A stretch of DNA of 60,688 bases, from positions 1 through 60,688 of IMG/VR virus record IMGVR_UViG_3300023196_001456, one strand, 5' to 3'. Positions 8,404 through 17,232 of the stretch are shown here, one piece after another; the first letter of the stretch is position 1; every line of letters begins with the position of its first letter. Source of the stretch: a virus. The position numbers and the translations under genes were made by a program. Below the pieces are notes generated by a model, which was not told the origin of the DNA, did no database searches, and saw only the letters and a list, made by a program, of their open reading frames with translations.

Positions 8404-9436
8404 GTTTTAAATATTTTTGATATTCTTTTTTGACAGCTACTTTAAATGTATAAAGGTCCCTGTTATGAATGCTTATTTCTCTCCTAACTATAGGTTCTAG
8501 ATATCTAAATGTGGTTGTGTCAAGCTTTTCTTCCTGCTCTAACCATAGTATCATATCTTGTGCACTCTTGCGTTCAAAATTAAGAAAGCCTGATTCACTT
8601 ATCCAATACTGCAAATCTTTATCTCTATTGTCTGCATATGTTATACTACTACAGTCTTGTGCAAACTGCCATAATAAATGATAGTTCTTTTTATAATCTA
8701 TAGTTGGTATAATTTTAAGAGCTAAAGCTTTATCATCACCATATGAATTTAACTGAGTCTTGAGATCACTAAGAAGCTGTTCATCAAGAGTCATTTTACT
8801 AGCAGAAGCATGAAGAACTGTCTCAGGATCAATAACACTAACATCTGTGGTATCAATTATATGAGCCAAGTTTAAAGCCATACCAGTAATCATCCAAGTA
8901 TCATATAGACTATCTTCAATATCTAGATCATAATATCTTACATTATCTGTAATCTTAGGTGTAATTATACATTCTAAATTAGAATCAGCTATTTGTCTAA
9001 GAATACCTGATCCTGAGTTGATATCTCCTTTTGTAGTCTCATAATTCCATAACTTATTCATCATTATAGTACTTGGGATGTTCTCCGCATTACTTAATTT
9101 ATGAGTTGTTATTTCTTCATGACCTATAATTAGATCTGCTAATTCATAATCATTTGTTACAGTTATACTGTGCTCTTTAAGAGCAGCCTTTAATCTATCT
9201 TGTGATACATTACATTTAGGTAGTATAAAAGCTTTCTTTTTAGTTCTAAAAGTCAGGCCATCTTCTGTTGGGACCGTTAGTATAGTGTTTATTTTTTCAT
9301 ACGTTGTTTGATCTTGAGTACATAATACTTCATGAACACTAGTACTAGAAACCAACCCATAAATAGGGTCAGCCTCTAGTGCAAAGTGTGTTAAAGCATC
9401 AGCATCAAAATTTTGATATACTGATTTATTTGCCAT
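8384..9436 (-). CDS. Unknown protein, paralogue B of the MoxR/VWA cassette
   Basis: 350 aa. Residues about 66-104 (FILPKCNVSQDRLKAALKE ... ADLIIGHE) and 225-255 (DDKALALKIIPTIDYKKNYH) align with the protein encoded just downstream. The first module resembles a BRCT-like or Rossmann-type half (helix, small-residue turn, ADLIIG strand), but this is a weak impression. It begins one base after the MoxR stop region, so it is tightly coupled to the ATPase gene. Function unknown. Confidence 0.75.
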   Translation of the reverse strand: MANKSVYQNFDADALTHFALEADPIYGLVSSTSVHEVLCTQDQTTYEKINTILTVPTEDGLTFRTKKKAFILPKCNVSQDRLKAALKEHSITVTNDYELADLIIGHEEITTHKLSNAENIPSTIMMNKLWNYETTKGDINSGSGILRQIADSNLECIITPKITDNVRYYDLDIEDSLYDTWMITGMALNLAHIIDTTDVSVIDPETVLHASASKMTLDEQLLSDLKTQLNSYGDDKALALKIIPTIDYKKNYHLLWQFAQDCSSITYADNRDKDLQYWISESGFLNFERKSAQDMILWLEQEEKLDTTTFRYLEPIVRREISIHNRDLYTFKVAVKKEYQKYLKHDKKDI

Positions 9437-9437
9437 T

Positions 9438-10706
9438 TTATTTCATAGTCATTTTAACAATCTCAGGGATCATCATTAGTTTATTGAACTTTTGTTTATT
9501 ACCACTAAATATTGATCTTACAATCAAATACTTTAAGTCATTAGTAAAATAGTCTTCAGTACATAGTGCCTTTAGTCTTTCTGTATTTTTTTGACTTACA
9601 GTATTTTCTTTAGAATACACAACAGCATAGTTTGCCAGACGTGTAGCTAATGTAGATGCAATATCTGCACGGTAATTGTCACCTTTACCAATACAACTTC
9701 TAAGCTCACCAAGAATATATTGCTGATTATCATGTGTCAACAAATCTTTTGGAGTTACAAGCTTATCAAGTTTATTATTAATGAAGGTTGTGAACATTGA
9801 TGCAAAAGCATCACCTACACTACCCTCACCAATCATTTGAATCATGCTAAGGTTATCTTCAAAATTATCAAAGCTTGATATAGCATTAAAGAATGTAGTA
9901 ATAGATCTTGCATTTGTTTCTTGAGTTACTAACTCAGGATTCAATAACAAAAAGTTAATACATCTAGAATCTACACCTGCTTCTTCCGCCCATTGAGCCC
10001 ATACATTAACATCAAACTTAAGATTAGCAGTTACATATCTGGTTTTCTGTGCACTATCTACACTGTTAACCATATAGTCTCCGTTATCCGGGTTAGCTGT
10101 TAATATAATATGCCAATCCTGTGGTAGTGTCCATGAAATATAAGACTGTCTGTCAATCAATTCCATACAAGCTTGAATAAAACGTACATCAGCACGGTTC
10201 CAGTCATCTAGTAATAAGATACCACCTGATTTTTTATCAGCAATCCACTCTGGTGGGCAATAAGACATTCTGTTCTTACCAGTCATTTTGTATCCATTTT
10301 TTAGATACTCTTGTACAGCAAGTTCATCAACCCATAAACCAACCTTTTTGGTTGTTACTTGTGGCATTTTTGCCAAACTGGATGATGCAGCAGCTCTTTG
10401 TGCAGCAGTATAAGATATGTCATTTTTATTTTCTGAAACTTTTGTCTCTTTATACATTTGGAATTGCCGAACTGGGAAACCTACTAAGTCACCTAGCTCT
10501 TCTATCTGTGCTAAGTTTAACTTAACAAAGTTTAAATCATTCTCTTTAGCTAACTCAACAATAGTTGAAGTTTTACCAATACCTGATTCACCCACAACCT
10601 CAACAGATACAGATTGCTTACCTTCTTTTTGTAAGAATCTATTGTTAGTGATTATGTGATTAACAAATCCTTTTAGTTCTGTAGCATTTAAATTTACTTG
10701 ACCCAT
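9438..10706 (-). CDS. MoxR-type AAA+ ATPase
   Basis: 422 aa. Walker A is VVGESGIGKTS (about residues 37-47), Walker B is GGILLLDDWNRAD (about 161-173; most MoxR proteins have DEINRA), followed by the sensor 1 segment HIILTANPDNGDY and an RYVTANL arginine region. MoxR ATPases remodel proteins together with a partner carrying a VWA domain, and that partner is the adjacent gene (10722-11885). The pair is also known from cobaltochelatase CobS/CobT and from phage CobS-like proteins. Cytoplasmic. A leader AAAAAAGTAAAA precedes the ATG, like that of the SSB-like gene, suggesting efficient translation. Confidence 0.9.
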   Translation of the reverse strand: MGQVNLNATELKGFVNHIITNNRFLQKEGKQSVSVEVVGESGIGKTSTIVELAKENDLNFVKLNLAQIEELGDLVGFPVRQFQMYKETKVSENKNDISYTAAQRAAASSSLAKMPQVTTKKVGLWVDELAVQEYLKNGYKMTGKNRMSYCPPEWIADKKSGGILLLDDWNRADVRFIQACMELIDRQSYISWTLPQDWHIILTANPDNGDYMVNSVDSAQKTRYVTANLKFDVNVWAQWAEEAGVDSRCINFLLLNPELVTQETNARSITTFFNAISSFDNFEDNLSMIQMIGEGSVGDAFASMFTTFINNKLDKLVTPKDLLTHDNQQYILGELRSCIGKGDNYRADIASTLATRLANYAVVYSKENTVSQKNTERLKALCTEDYFTNDLKYLIVRSIFSGNKQKFNKLMMIPEIVKMTMK

Positions 10707-10721
10707 TTTTACTTTTTTAAT

Positions 10722-11885
10722 TTAATTTAGTTTTATCTTTTGTCCTGGTAACTCATCATTTATCTCTGATATACTGCTGTGTACCCATAAGGTATTTTTT
10801 GGACAGTCATCAGGAGAATATGCTTCACCATCTGTTAAATATATAAGAGCTGTATATAACCCTTTCTTTTCATTATAGTGATCAATTACTGGTTGAAAGC
10901 TTGTCCCACCACGACCATGTATCTCCCAATCTTTCTTTGGATTGAATTCTTTTACACTTTTTAATTTAGTATCACATTGTGCAACTGTAATTTTATGACC
11001 AGTTTTATGCATATGTGCTAACTCAGAGAAGAATTCTTTTAGTTCTTCTGTATTTACAGAACCTGATGTGTCAACACCAACAAGTATATGATTCTTAAAC
11101 TTTATCTTTAAACCAGGGTTTTCAGAATAACGTTTATTATACTTACGTCTCATCTTTCTAGTGTAAACTATACTTGAATTACCTACAAACCTTCTTAAAT
11201 AAGCTTTCCAATTAAACTTTGCAGGTTCAACATGCATTAACTTATGAATTAGCTCTGATAACTCTCCAGGCACAGTGCCTTGCTTTTTAAGAGTTTCTTG
11301 TGTTGCTTCCTTAAGCTGATGATCAACCTGCTTTTGCACAAGCTTTTTATCAGCTTCAGATAAATCATCAAAATCATTCCATGTACCATGACAATGTGGG
11401 CTATTACCATCCATTTGATCCATTAGGTTATCTAATGATGGAGATGTCCCATCTTGTTGTGCTTGTTCCAAAAGTCTATAATATTCTTTTGTACCTGCTT
11501 TAGTAGGAAGATTTAATTCAGGAAAACTTGAGAGTAATAAACCACCTTCAGGTAATTTACTTTCCAGTATGTACTGGTTAATTTCTAAATCAGCAGCTAT
11601 ATTAAATAACTTATGATTAGAATATAGATCTCTCATTATTAAGTGCCCAAATGCAATATGTAATAGTTCATGCTTTACCAAACCATATCTATGATCCTCA
11701 CTTAAATTAAAGTAAAAATCAGGATTGATTGTTAACTGCATTCCAATACCGTGCTTGCTAACACCTGCTGTAGGTATTTTATCACTGTATTTTTTATTTA
11801 TACCAATTAAAAAAAGCCCGTAAAAGGGCTCTGTAAATATTAAATTTTTAGTTGTCCGTGCAACTACATCTTGTATGTTCATCAT
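10722..11885 (-). CDS. VWA protein with N-terminal metallopeptidase-like motif (DUF2201 type)
   Basis: 387 aa. The N-terminal half contains KHELLHIAFGHLIM (about residues 69-82), an HExxH zinc-peptidase-like motif with a third H. The C-terminal half is a VWA domain with a complete MIDAS: DTSGS (about 272-276), GGTSF (about 326-330) and TDGE (about 351-354). This matches the family of putative metallopeptidases with a VWA-like domain (DUF2201). The adjacent MoxR ATPase is the expected partner. Whether peptidase activity is real is unknown. Likely cytoplasmic; no signal peptide. Confidence 0.88.
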   Translation of the reverse strand: MMNIQDVVARTTKNLIFTEPFYGLFLIGINKKYSDKIPTAGVSKHGIGMQLTINPDFYFNLSEDHRYGLVKHELLHIAFGHLIMRDLYSNHKLFNIAADLEINQYILESKLPEGGLLLSSFPELNLPTKAGTKEYYRLLEQAQQDGTSPSLDNLMDQMDGNSPHCHGTWNDFDDLSEADKKLVQKQVDHQLKEATQETLKKQGTVPGELSELIHKLMHVEPAKFNWKAYLRRFVGNSSIVYTRKMRRKYNKRYSENPGLKIKFKNHILVGVDTSGSVNTEELKEFFSELAHMHKTGHKITVAQCDTKLKSVKEFNPKKDWEIHGRGGTSFQPVIDHYNEKKGLYTALIYLTDGEAYSPDDCPKNTLWVHSSISEINDELPGQKIKLN

Positions 11886-11887
11886 AT

Positions 11888-12178
11888 CTATATAATTTTA
11901 TCTAATATTTTTTTATAAGTTTCTTCATTATATGTACCACCAATATCAATCAGGATACGTTCTATTGTAAGAGAACCTATAGCATACTTAATGTTCCTAC
12001 TTTTTAAAAATAACTTTCTTGTATCATAATGTAAAGCTTTAGCAAATAGTTTATCAGTTATATATTTATCATCTAACTCTAAACTATTATAACAATGCAT
12101 TCCTAAATCAAAATCATCAGGTAGTCCATTAAGTAATCTTAAAATATTAAAGAAATCATTCTTCTTTAGTAGATTCAT
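11888..12178 (-). CDS. Small unknown protein between RusA and VWA genes
   Basis: 96 aa, helical and with balanced charge (FFNILRLLNGLPDDFDLGMH; KLFAKALHYDTRKLFLKSRN). It overlaps the RusA-like gene by 23 bases and ends two bases before the VWA gene start, so it is part of the same operon. No family recognised. Confidence 0.65.
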   Translation of the reverse strand: MNLLKKNDFFNILRLLNGLPDDFDLGMHCYNSLELDDKYITDKLFAKALHYDTRKLFLKSRNIKYAIGSLTIERILIDIGGTYNEETYKKILDKII

Positions 12179-12554
12179 CTGTTAATATTTCTATCCATAC
12201 TCCGGGATTCTTTTTATCATATTTATATTGAATAAATACAGGAAGAATGAATTCTGCATTATCATCCTCAATCCAACCCGCTTTGACCATATCATCTTGT
12301 ACTGTTTGTGCAGGATTGATATAATCAAATTTATGCTTAGTACCTCTTACAAATGTAAAAGATATCTTAGCTGGTAAAGTACATTTAGATAATTCTGCTT
12401 TAAACTCTTCAGCATACTTTTCATAGTATTCTTTAGTAAGCTTCCTATAGTTAACTACTGTCTTACTAGCTATAAAGTATTTACCCGTCCATCTTCTTCC
12501 ATTTTTACTGGAAGGTACAGAACCCGGTATCCACCATTTTTTTGGTTTTTTCAT
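12156..12554 (-). CDS. RusA-like Holliday junction resolvase
   Basis: 132 aa, normal length for RusA. VPSSKNGRRW at the N-terminus, then FDYINPAQTVQDDMVKAGWIEDDNAEFI (described in parts: FDYINPAQ, DDMVKAGWIEDDN at about residues 76-101), which carries the aspartates that bind the metal in RusA, and a C-terminal GVWIEI strand. RusA resolves four-way junctions during recombination-dependent replication. It is directly downstream of the primase gene. Confidence 0.85.
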   Translation of the reverse strand: MKKPKKWWIPGSVPSSKNGRRWTGKYFIASKTVVNYRKLTKEYYEKYAEEFKAELSKCTLPAKISFTFVRGTKHKFDYINPAQTVQDDMVKAGWIEDDNAEFILPVFIQYKYDKKNPGVWIEILTDESTKEE

Positions 12555-12555
12555 A

Positions 12556-13539
12556 TCATTTATTAAGTGTTTGTTTTAGTAATGGTTTTAATACTTCATG
12601 TAATTTATCAAAGCCATGTTTTTCCATAGCATCTGATATGTCTTTACATATAGTTAGCGCACATCCATGTATATTATATGTGCTTGCATATCTTTCAATT
12701 GCTTTAAAACCTGCTTCATCATTATCAAACAATGCAATAACCTTTTTATACTTTTTTTTAAAGTTTTGTATAATGTGAGGTTTAATTATAGTATTCTCTG
12801 AGTCTGGTGCTACAACTTCAATGTTATAACCCATACCCTTCAAACACATTGCATCTTTTAATGATGAACATATTACTAAATAAGGTTTCTCATATTTTAA
12901 TTGATCTAGTCCCTGAAGATAAGTATTGACTTTATGAAATCTATGTTTACTTTTGGGTTGATATATTTTATATACCTCTCCATGTTTATTAAAGTATCCA
13001 TAAACTCTTGGTGCCTGTATCTTTAATGTATTAATGTGGCCATCTTCTTGCTTTATGAGATTATAATACTCAATTGGCTTAACATTATACAAATCCAACA
13101 TAGACATACCTATCCTATAAGATAACCAGTAATCTGCATCTAGTTGATTCCACGGTCTGTGTTTTATAAAATCCACTTCCCATTTAGATACAGGTTTAAA
13201 TTCAATTTTGGCTTTACCATTTTGCTTGACATATACATTATAGTCAGATATAATCTTCATCACAGCTTTAGTATAACCAATATTAAACATAAGTTTTACT
13301 AAGTCAACTTTATTACCATTATTACCAGTTGAGAAGTCTTTAAATTTATATTGACTTATTCTTGGGTCAACATAAACACAAAAGCTTGGTGTTTTCTCAT
13401 TAGGATTAAATACTGAATGTATTTTTACATCCTGTCCTGTTAAGGTTTCTGATAAATTTAAATAATATTGAAACACCCAATAACTTGGTATATCATCTAT
13501 TTCTAATACTAAATTTTTAGTGTTAAACATATTAATCAA
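12556..13539 (-). CDS. DnaG-like primase with degenerate zinc finger and Toprim domain
   Basis: 327 aa. The N-terminus has the CHC2 fold signature NPNEKTPSFCVYVD ... YKFKDFSTGNNGN, but the zinc cysteines and histidine are missing. The Toprim domain reads YLVICSSLKDAMCLKGMG (about residues 220-237) and IALFDNDEAG (about 270-279): the DxD motif is present while the usual Glu of the first motif is replaced by Ser-Ser-Leu. It probably makes primers for PolB with the DnaB helicase encoded in the same block. It follows a terminator, so read-through or an unseen promoter drives it. Confidence 0.82.
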   Translation of the reverse strand: MINMFNTKNLVLEIDDIPSYWVFQYYLNLSETLTGQDVKIHSVFNPNEKTPSFCVYVDPRISQYKFKDFSTGNNGNKVDLVKLMFNIGYTKAVMKIISDYNVYVKQNGKAKIEFKPVSKWEVDFIKHRPWNQLDADYWLSYRIGMSMLDLYNVKPIEYYNLIKQEDGHINTLKIQAPRVYGYFNKHGEVYKIYQPKSKHRFHKVNTYLQGLDQLKYEKPYLVICSSLKDAMCLKGMGYNIEVVAPDSENTIIKPHIIQNFKKKYKKVIALFDNDEAGFKAIERYASTYNIHGCALTICKDISDAMEKHGFDKLHEVLKPLLKQTLNK

Positions 13540-13543
13540 ATTG

Positions 13544-13568
13544 AAAAAAAAGGGGGCATTACACCCCC
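13544..13568 (-). terminator. Intrinsic terminator after the SSB-like gene
   Basis: Read leftward: GGGGG-TGTAATG-CCCCC (13552-13568) followed by eight Us (13544-13551). It separates the SSB-like gene from the primase gene and probably lets only part of the transcription continue. Confidence 0.85.
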
Positions 13569-13590
13569 TCTAATTTTAGGTTAATTTTGA

Positions 13591-14265
13591 CTACAAATCA
13601 AAGTCACTTGCTGATGAAGTTGTTGGCTCAAAGCTTGTTGTTGCTGGAGCGTCTGTTTTAACAGCTTTTCTTAAGTGAAGAGGATTGTTAGAATCAAATG
13701 TAATTAATTTAGATGACTCTACATCAAGTGCTTCTATTGGCACATTACCTTTACTCATTTTTGGTAAAAACAAATCATTGTTAATATAACCTTCTTTGTT
13801 TTCCCATTCACGTGCTGCAAGACATACGTTTACAAAACCTGAATTAGAAAAGATACTATTACATGCACTCATGAATTCCTCAATTGTGTTTGCACTAATC
13901 TTATCTAGATCCGCTCTTTTGTTTAGAGTTTCAGCTAAGAATACCATAGCTTTCATAACTTCATTGTCACGGCTAATCTCATTACCATTAGGAAGAATAG
14001 TATCTTTGTATGCATAAGGGCTAAACCTTACTCTACCTACTTGACCTGAATAACGTGGTCCATTAGGATTATTTTGATCTACTAAAAATCCTTGAAATTC
14101 ACCTGTCATAGGCTCACTTTCTACATGTAATGTAATATTATATGCATTTGCATCATATGGTGTTTGATCAAAAGTAACAGAGTTAATCTTTACTTTTTGA
14201 TTACCTGTTCCAATAACTGGCTTCTCTTTGCCTGATCCGGCTGTCATTCCTTGTGTGTTAAACAT
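13591..14265 (-). CDS. Probable single-stranded DNA-binding protein
   Basis: 224 aa. Beta-rich N-terminal half (QKVKINSVTFDQTPYDAN; YNITLHVESEPMTGEFQGF) consistent with an OB fold, and a low-complexity Thr/Ser tail that ends in SASDFDL, an acidic tip with terminal hydrophobic residues like those of SSB proteins. It has an A-rich leader and is followed at once by a strong terminator, as expected for an abundant protein, and is between primase and a Sak4-like ATPase. Sequence homology to a named SSB family cannot be seen directly, so this is an inference. Confidence 0.6.
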   Translation of the reverse strand: MFNTQGMTAGSGKEKPVIGTGNQKVKINSVTFDQTPYDANAYNITLHVESEPMTGEFQGFLVDQNNPNGPRYSGQVGRVRFSPYAYKDTILPNGNEISRDNEVMKAMVFLAETLNKRADLDKISANTIEEFMSACNSIFSNSGFVNVCLAAREWENKEGYINNDLFLPKMSKGNVPIEALDVESSKLITFDSNNPLHLRKAVKTDAPATTSFEPTTSSASDFDL

Positions 14266-14297
14266 AATTTTTACTTTTTTAATTATTGATTTTTAAA

Positions 14298-14981
14298 TTA
14301 CTCTTCATATTTCTTAATACAGTCTTTTACATACTGCAGGTTGTTTGGGATGAAGAAGTCTTCAAACATACCTTGTGGTGATTTACATGTGTTCTCTCCA
14401 TTGTTTTGAGTCTCAAAACCATATTCAAGTTCACCATCATCATTTTTATTTACCTTTCCAAATAGAACTATAGAAAACAGACCTTCCAAAGTTAGTGTGT
14501 TATCTATCATTTTACCAATGGTTTTTGCTTTAATTTTTCTATTACCATTGATATCAGTTGAATCTTCAGAGTGAGTTAAAAATATTACGGTTAAGTCATC
14601 TCTTAGATCTTTAGGCATTTTAGCTACTGTAGCTAAGTTTGCTGCAATCTGGGTAAACTTATCATAACCTTTCTCATTAGCTCTATCAAAGTATTCAAAA
14701 GAACTCATATACTGCCAATCATCAATAACTAATGTTTTGATTTTTGGCATTTTTTGATCTACATGTGTAATTGCTTTCATTATTCCAGCTGCTGATGAAG
14801 ATGAAGCCAAATTACCTTTTGGATTTTCCTTATTGATTGCTGTATAATTAGACTTCCAACCTTTAAAAGGCAGTGGTTTGTTTGCAATGTTAATTATAAA
14901 TGTTTCATCAGGATCTAAGTGTCTAATTGATGTTGATTTACCTGTACCTGAATCTGCTATTATTAATATACTGTTTGCCAT
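14298..14981 (-). CDS. Sak4-like RecA-fold ATPase (AAA_24)
   Basis: 227 aa. Walker A is ADSGTGKST at residues 9-17, Walker B is TLVIDDWQYM (about 91-100), followed by VIFLTHSED (about 140-148). Length and motifs fit the AAA_24/Sak4 group of phage RecA-like recombination mediators, which act with SSB and an exonuclease. The SSB-like gene is the next gene downstream. Confidence 0.82.
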   Translation of the reverse strand: MANSILIIADSGTGKSTSIRHLDPDETFIINIANKPLPFKGWKSNYTAINKENPKGNLASSSSAAGIMKAITHVDQKMPKIKTLVIDDWQYMSSFEYFDRANEKGYDKFTQIAANLATVAKMPKDLRDDLTVIFLTHSEDSTDINGNRKIKAKTIGKMIDNTLTLEGLFSIVLFGKVNKNDDGELEYGFETQNNGENTCKSPQGMFEDFFIPNNLQYVKDCIKKYEE

Positions 14982-14983
14982 AT

Positions 14984-15541
14984 TTATTTAATTAATTTTG
15001 TAATTACTTTGGTTAATGTTATTAATGTTTGATTAATTTCTTCTAGCTTATTTACTAATGCAGATGATGGTGTTTCATCAGGATTAGCTAAGGTAAACAA
15101 ATCTTCAACTTTACCTGTGTCTTGAAACTTTTGACCCGGTAATTCTTTTGATGTCACATCTTTAATAACTTTTAATTCACTTACGGGAATCAAATGTCTT
15201 TGGAATCCTGAGTTGCTAGTAATTAATTCATACTCTGACTTCCAATGAGGATTGTATTTATGTAGATATAATGTTCTTTTAGGGTCTTCTGTATCATAAT
15301 CAATACTTACAAACTCTGTATATATATCTTCTTCTTTCTCCATTTCACTAGGAAAGAAACTAACATGTAACTCATCCTTACCAGATGGTCTGTATGCCAT
15401 CTTAGGAATATATAATGCATTAATCATACCTTCTGTTTGAAAATAATCTTCATGCTCTTCTCTTAATTTTTTAACTTTGCTTTTGCGTTCTGCAGGTGTT
15501 AGTCCCATAATTTCATTGTTTATTTTTTTTGTATTTATCAT
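14984..15541 (-). CDS. Unknown 185-aa protein of the replication operon
   Basis: 185 aa. Charged N-terminal helix (ERKSKVKKLREEHEDYF), a beta-rich middle, and a C-terminal amphipathic helix (LEEINQTLITLTKVITKLIK) that could form a coiled coil. No family recognised. It overlaps the helicase stop by four bases (ATGA) and ends two bases before the Sak4-like gene, so it is probably co-expressed with both. Confidence 0.7.
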   Translation of the reverse strand: MINTKKINNEIMGLTPAERKSKVKKLREEHEDYFQTEGMINALYIPKMAYRPSGKDELHVSFFPSEMEKEEDIYTEFVSIDYDTEDPKRTLYLHKYNPHWKSEYELITSNSGFQRHLIPVSELKVIKDVTSKELPGQKFQDTGKVEDLFTLANPDETPSSALVNKLEEINQTLITLTKVITKLIK

Positions 15542-16494
15542 CTCCTTTCTTGTTGTCCAGGTGTAGGCATTTCTTCAATTTGCATTTGTTCAAATTTTGC
15601 TTTAAAGAAACTCATTCTTGCATCACCATTCCTAGCTTTAAGAAAGTGAAGAACTAATGTTCTATCATTTTCTATTATATATCTATCAGGTCCATAAAAC
15701 CTAATCTTTTGTTTAGCTGGCCTGTTGATACCTATTAACATATCTGCATGTTGTAACATAGCATCTGAACCAAATATATCTGACTCAAGAATATAATTAC
15801 CATACTTACCATCTATTGCTCTTTCTGGATTATCAATATTTCTATTAAGTTGTGATAGTGAAATAAACAAACATGGATAATCTCTTTTACATTGTGTAAA
15901 AAACTCACCCAACTCAAATAACATATCTAATGTGTTATTCTGATAAGGTGCTCTCTTTACAAGCATTGTATGATCTAATGTTATAATAGTTTTTTTACCT
16001 TTATGCTTATTCATGTACATATCAATTTGATCACGCATTTGATTTACAGTCATAGGTGTTGAAACTATATCTACCGGATGCTTAACTCTTTCCTTAGCAT
16101 ACTGATGACATGTGTTCAATACATCAGAAGTAAGTATACTACCAGCACTACATAATTCTTTATATGTTTTACCAGTAATAGAACTAAACTCTCTAATAGC
16201 TGAGGTTCTACCAACCATCTCAAACTGAAATTCTAATACTCTAAAATCATCATCCGGATTTAGTGCAAAAGATTCTCTTATAATCTGATCTTTAATAAGT
16301 GTTTTACCTGAACCAGGTCTACCACCTATTACGGTTAGAGTATTCCATTCTAAACCATCAGTAGCAGCATCATTAAACTTAGGCCACGGTGTATATATAG
16401 ACTTTTCAGTCCCATTTTGTCTACCCTGCATGTATTTTAATGCTTCATTGAATGCGGAATATTGCCCCACCCATCCTTCTGTTGATTTAGCCAT
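15538..16494 (-). CDS. DnaB-like replicative helicase (C-terminal ATPase domain only)
   Basis: 318 aa. Walker A is GGRPGSGKT (about residues 57-65), Walker B is TIITLDHTML, followed by LFISLSQLNRNIDN and the HADMLIGINRP segment. This is the RecA-like core of DnaB. The N-terminal collar domain of cellular DnaB (about 150 residues) is missing. It unwinds DNA at the fork; the small proteins encoded immediately upstream are candidate loaders. Confidence 0.9.
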   Translation of the reverse strand: MAKSTEGWVGQYSAFNEALKYMQGRQNGTEKSIYTPWPKFNDAATDGLEWNTLTVIGGRPGSGKTLIKDQIIRESFALNPDDDFRVLEFQFEMVGRTSAIREFSSITGKTYKELCSAGSILTSDVLNTCHQYAKERVKHPVDIVSTPMTVNQMRDQIDMYMNKHKGKKTIITLDHTMLVKRAPYQNNTLDMLFELGEFFTQCKRDYPCLFISLSQLNRNIDNPERAIDGKYGNYILESDIFGSDAMLQHADMLIGINRPAKQKIRFYGPDRYIIENDRTLVLHFLKARNGDARMSFFKAKFEQMQIEEMPTPGQQERR

Positions 16495-16645
16495 TCTCTA
16501 TTGTATATATAATACTTGTTACATTATCTATGCTTGAATTACATGATTTAGTGTCTGGTTCCCATTCACCATCTCTTAGCATTTGAAAATCTTCAAGTAC
16601 AAGGTTTAATTTATTTAATACTTCTTCTTGTTCTTCTACTGTCAT
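16487..16645 (-). CDS. Small acidic protein between loader-like and DnaB genes
   Basis: 52 aa, MTVEEQEEVLNKLNLVLEDF at the start, acidic and helical. Its ATG overlaps the TGA of the upstream gene (ATGA) and its stop overlaps the DnaB start by eight bases. This two-sided coupling is the main evidence that it is a real gene. No family recognised. Confidence 0.6.
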   Translation of the reverse strand: MTVEEQEEVLNKLNLVLEDFQMLRDGEWEPDTKSCNSSIDNVTSIIYTIENG

Positions 16646-17232
16646 ACTACTTTTTCTTTAAATGTTTGTTGTTCTGTGTCAATACCATCTCTGATCATAT
16701 CACAATAATCAGCTAATGTAGAAGACTTAACTTTATGCTTATCTTGTTTACATATAAAATATTGACTTGTCTGCATATACATGTACTCTGCATCTCTGTA
16801 CTCATTCACGTACATTCTTGTAGCTTCAAATACTTGATCCCATGTATAATCATATGTTTCAAACAACCATCTAAAAGAACTTGATAACATTTTTACATTG
16901 ACTCTTGCAGGTTTACCGCTTGGTAATCTTTGGTTTGGAAATATTTCCCTATAGGTATTTATCTTATCAGCAAAGTCTTTACCCATAAGCTGGATATTAG
17001 TTTTCTTTTTTGCTTTTATAAAATAATTATCTAAGTGTGCTATAAAGACTTTTGCATCTGCTGTTAATTTATATGATTCATTATCAAATGTAACATATCC
17101 ATTATCAACTAATGCTTTTTTGTCATCTTCTGAAATCTTAGGCAAAGCTATTTTTAGTTTCATACCAAATAATATAGCTGCCTGATTTGGACTAAGTTTG
17201 TTTTTGTATATTATTTGGAATAGTTCCCACAT
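16642..17232 (-). CDS. Replication-associated protein, possible helicase loader
   Basis: 196 aa. Residues 1-70 look like a winged-helix unit (LSPNQAAILFGMKLKIALPK, then ALVDNGYVTFDNESYKLTADAK with a beta hairpin). The C-terminal half is helical with WLFETYDYTWDQVFEATRMY. No named family recognised. It lies between a DnaA domain IV protein and DnaB, the usual place of initiator or loader genes, and overlaps the former by 41 bases. The loader role is inferred from context only. Confidence 0.65.
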   Translation of the reverse strand: MWELFQIIYKNKLSPNQAAILFGMKLKIALPKISEDDKKALVDNGYVTFDNESYKLTADAKVFIAHLDNYFIKAKKKTNIQLMGKDFADKINTYREIFPNQRLPSGKPARVNVKMLSSSFRWLFETYDYTWDQVFEATRMYVNEYRDAEYMYMQTSQYFICKQDKHKVKSSTLADYCDMIRDGIDTEQQTFKEKVV

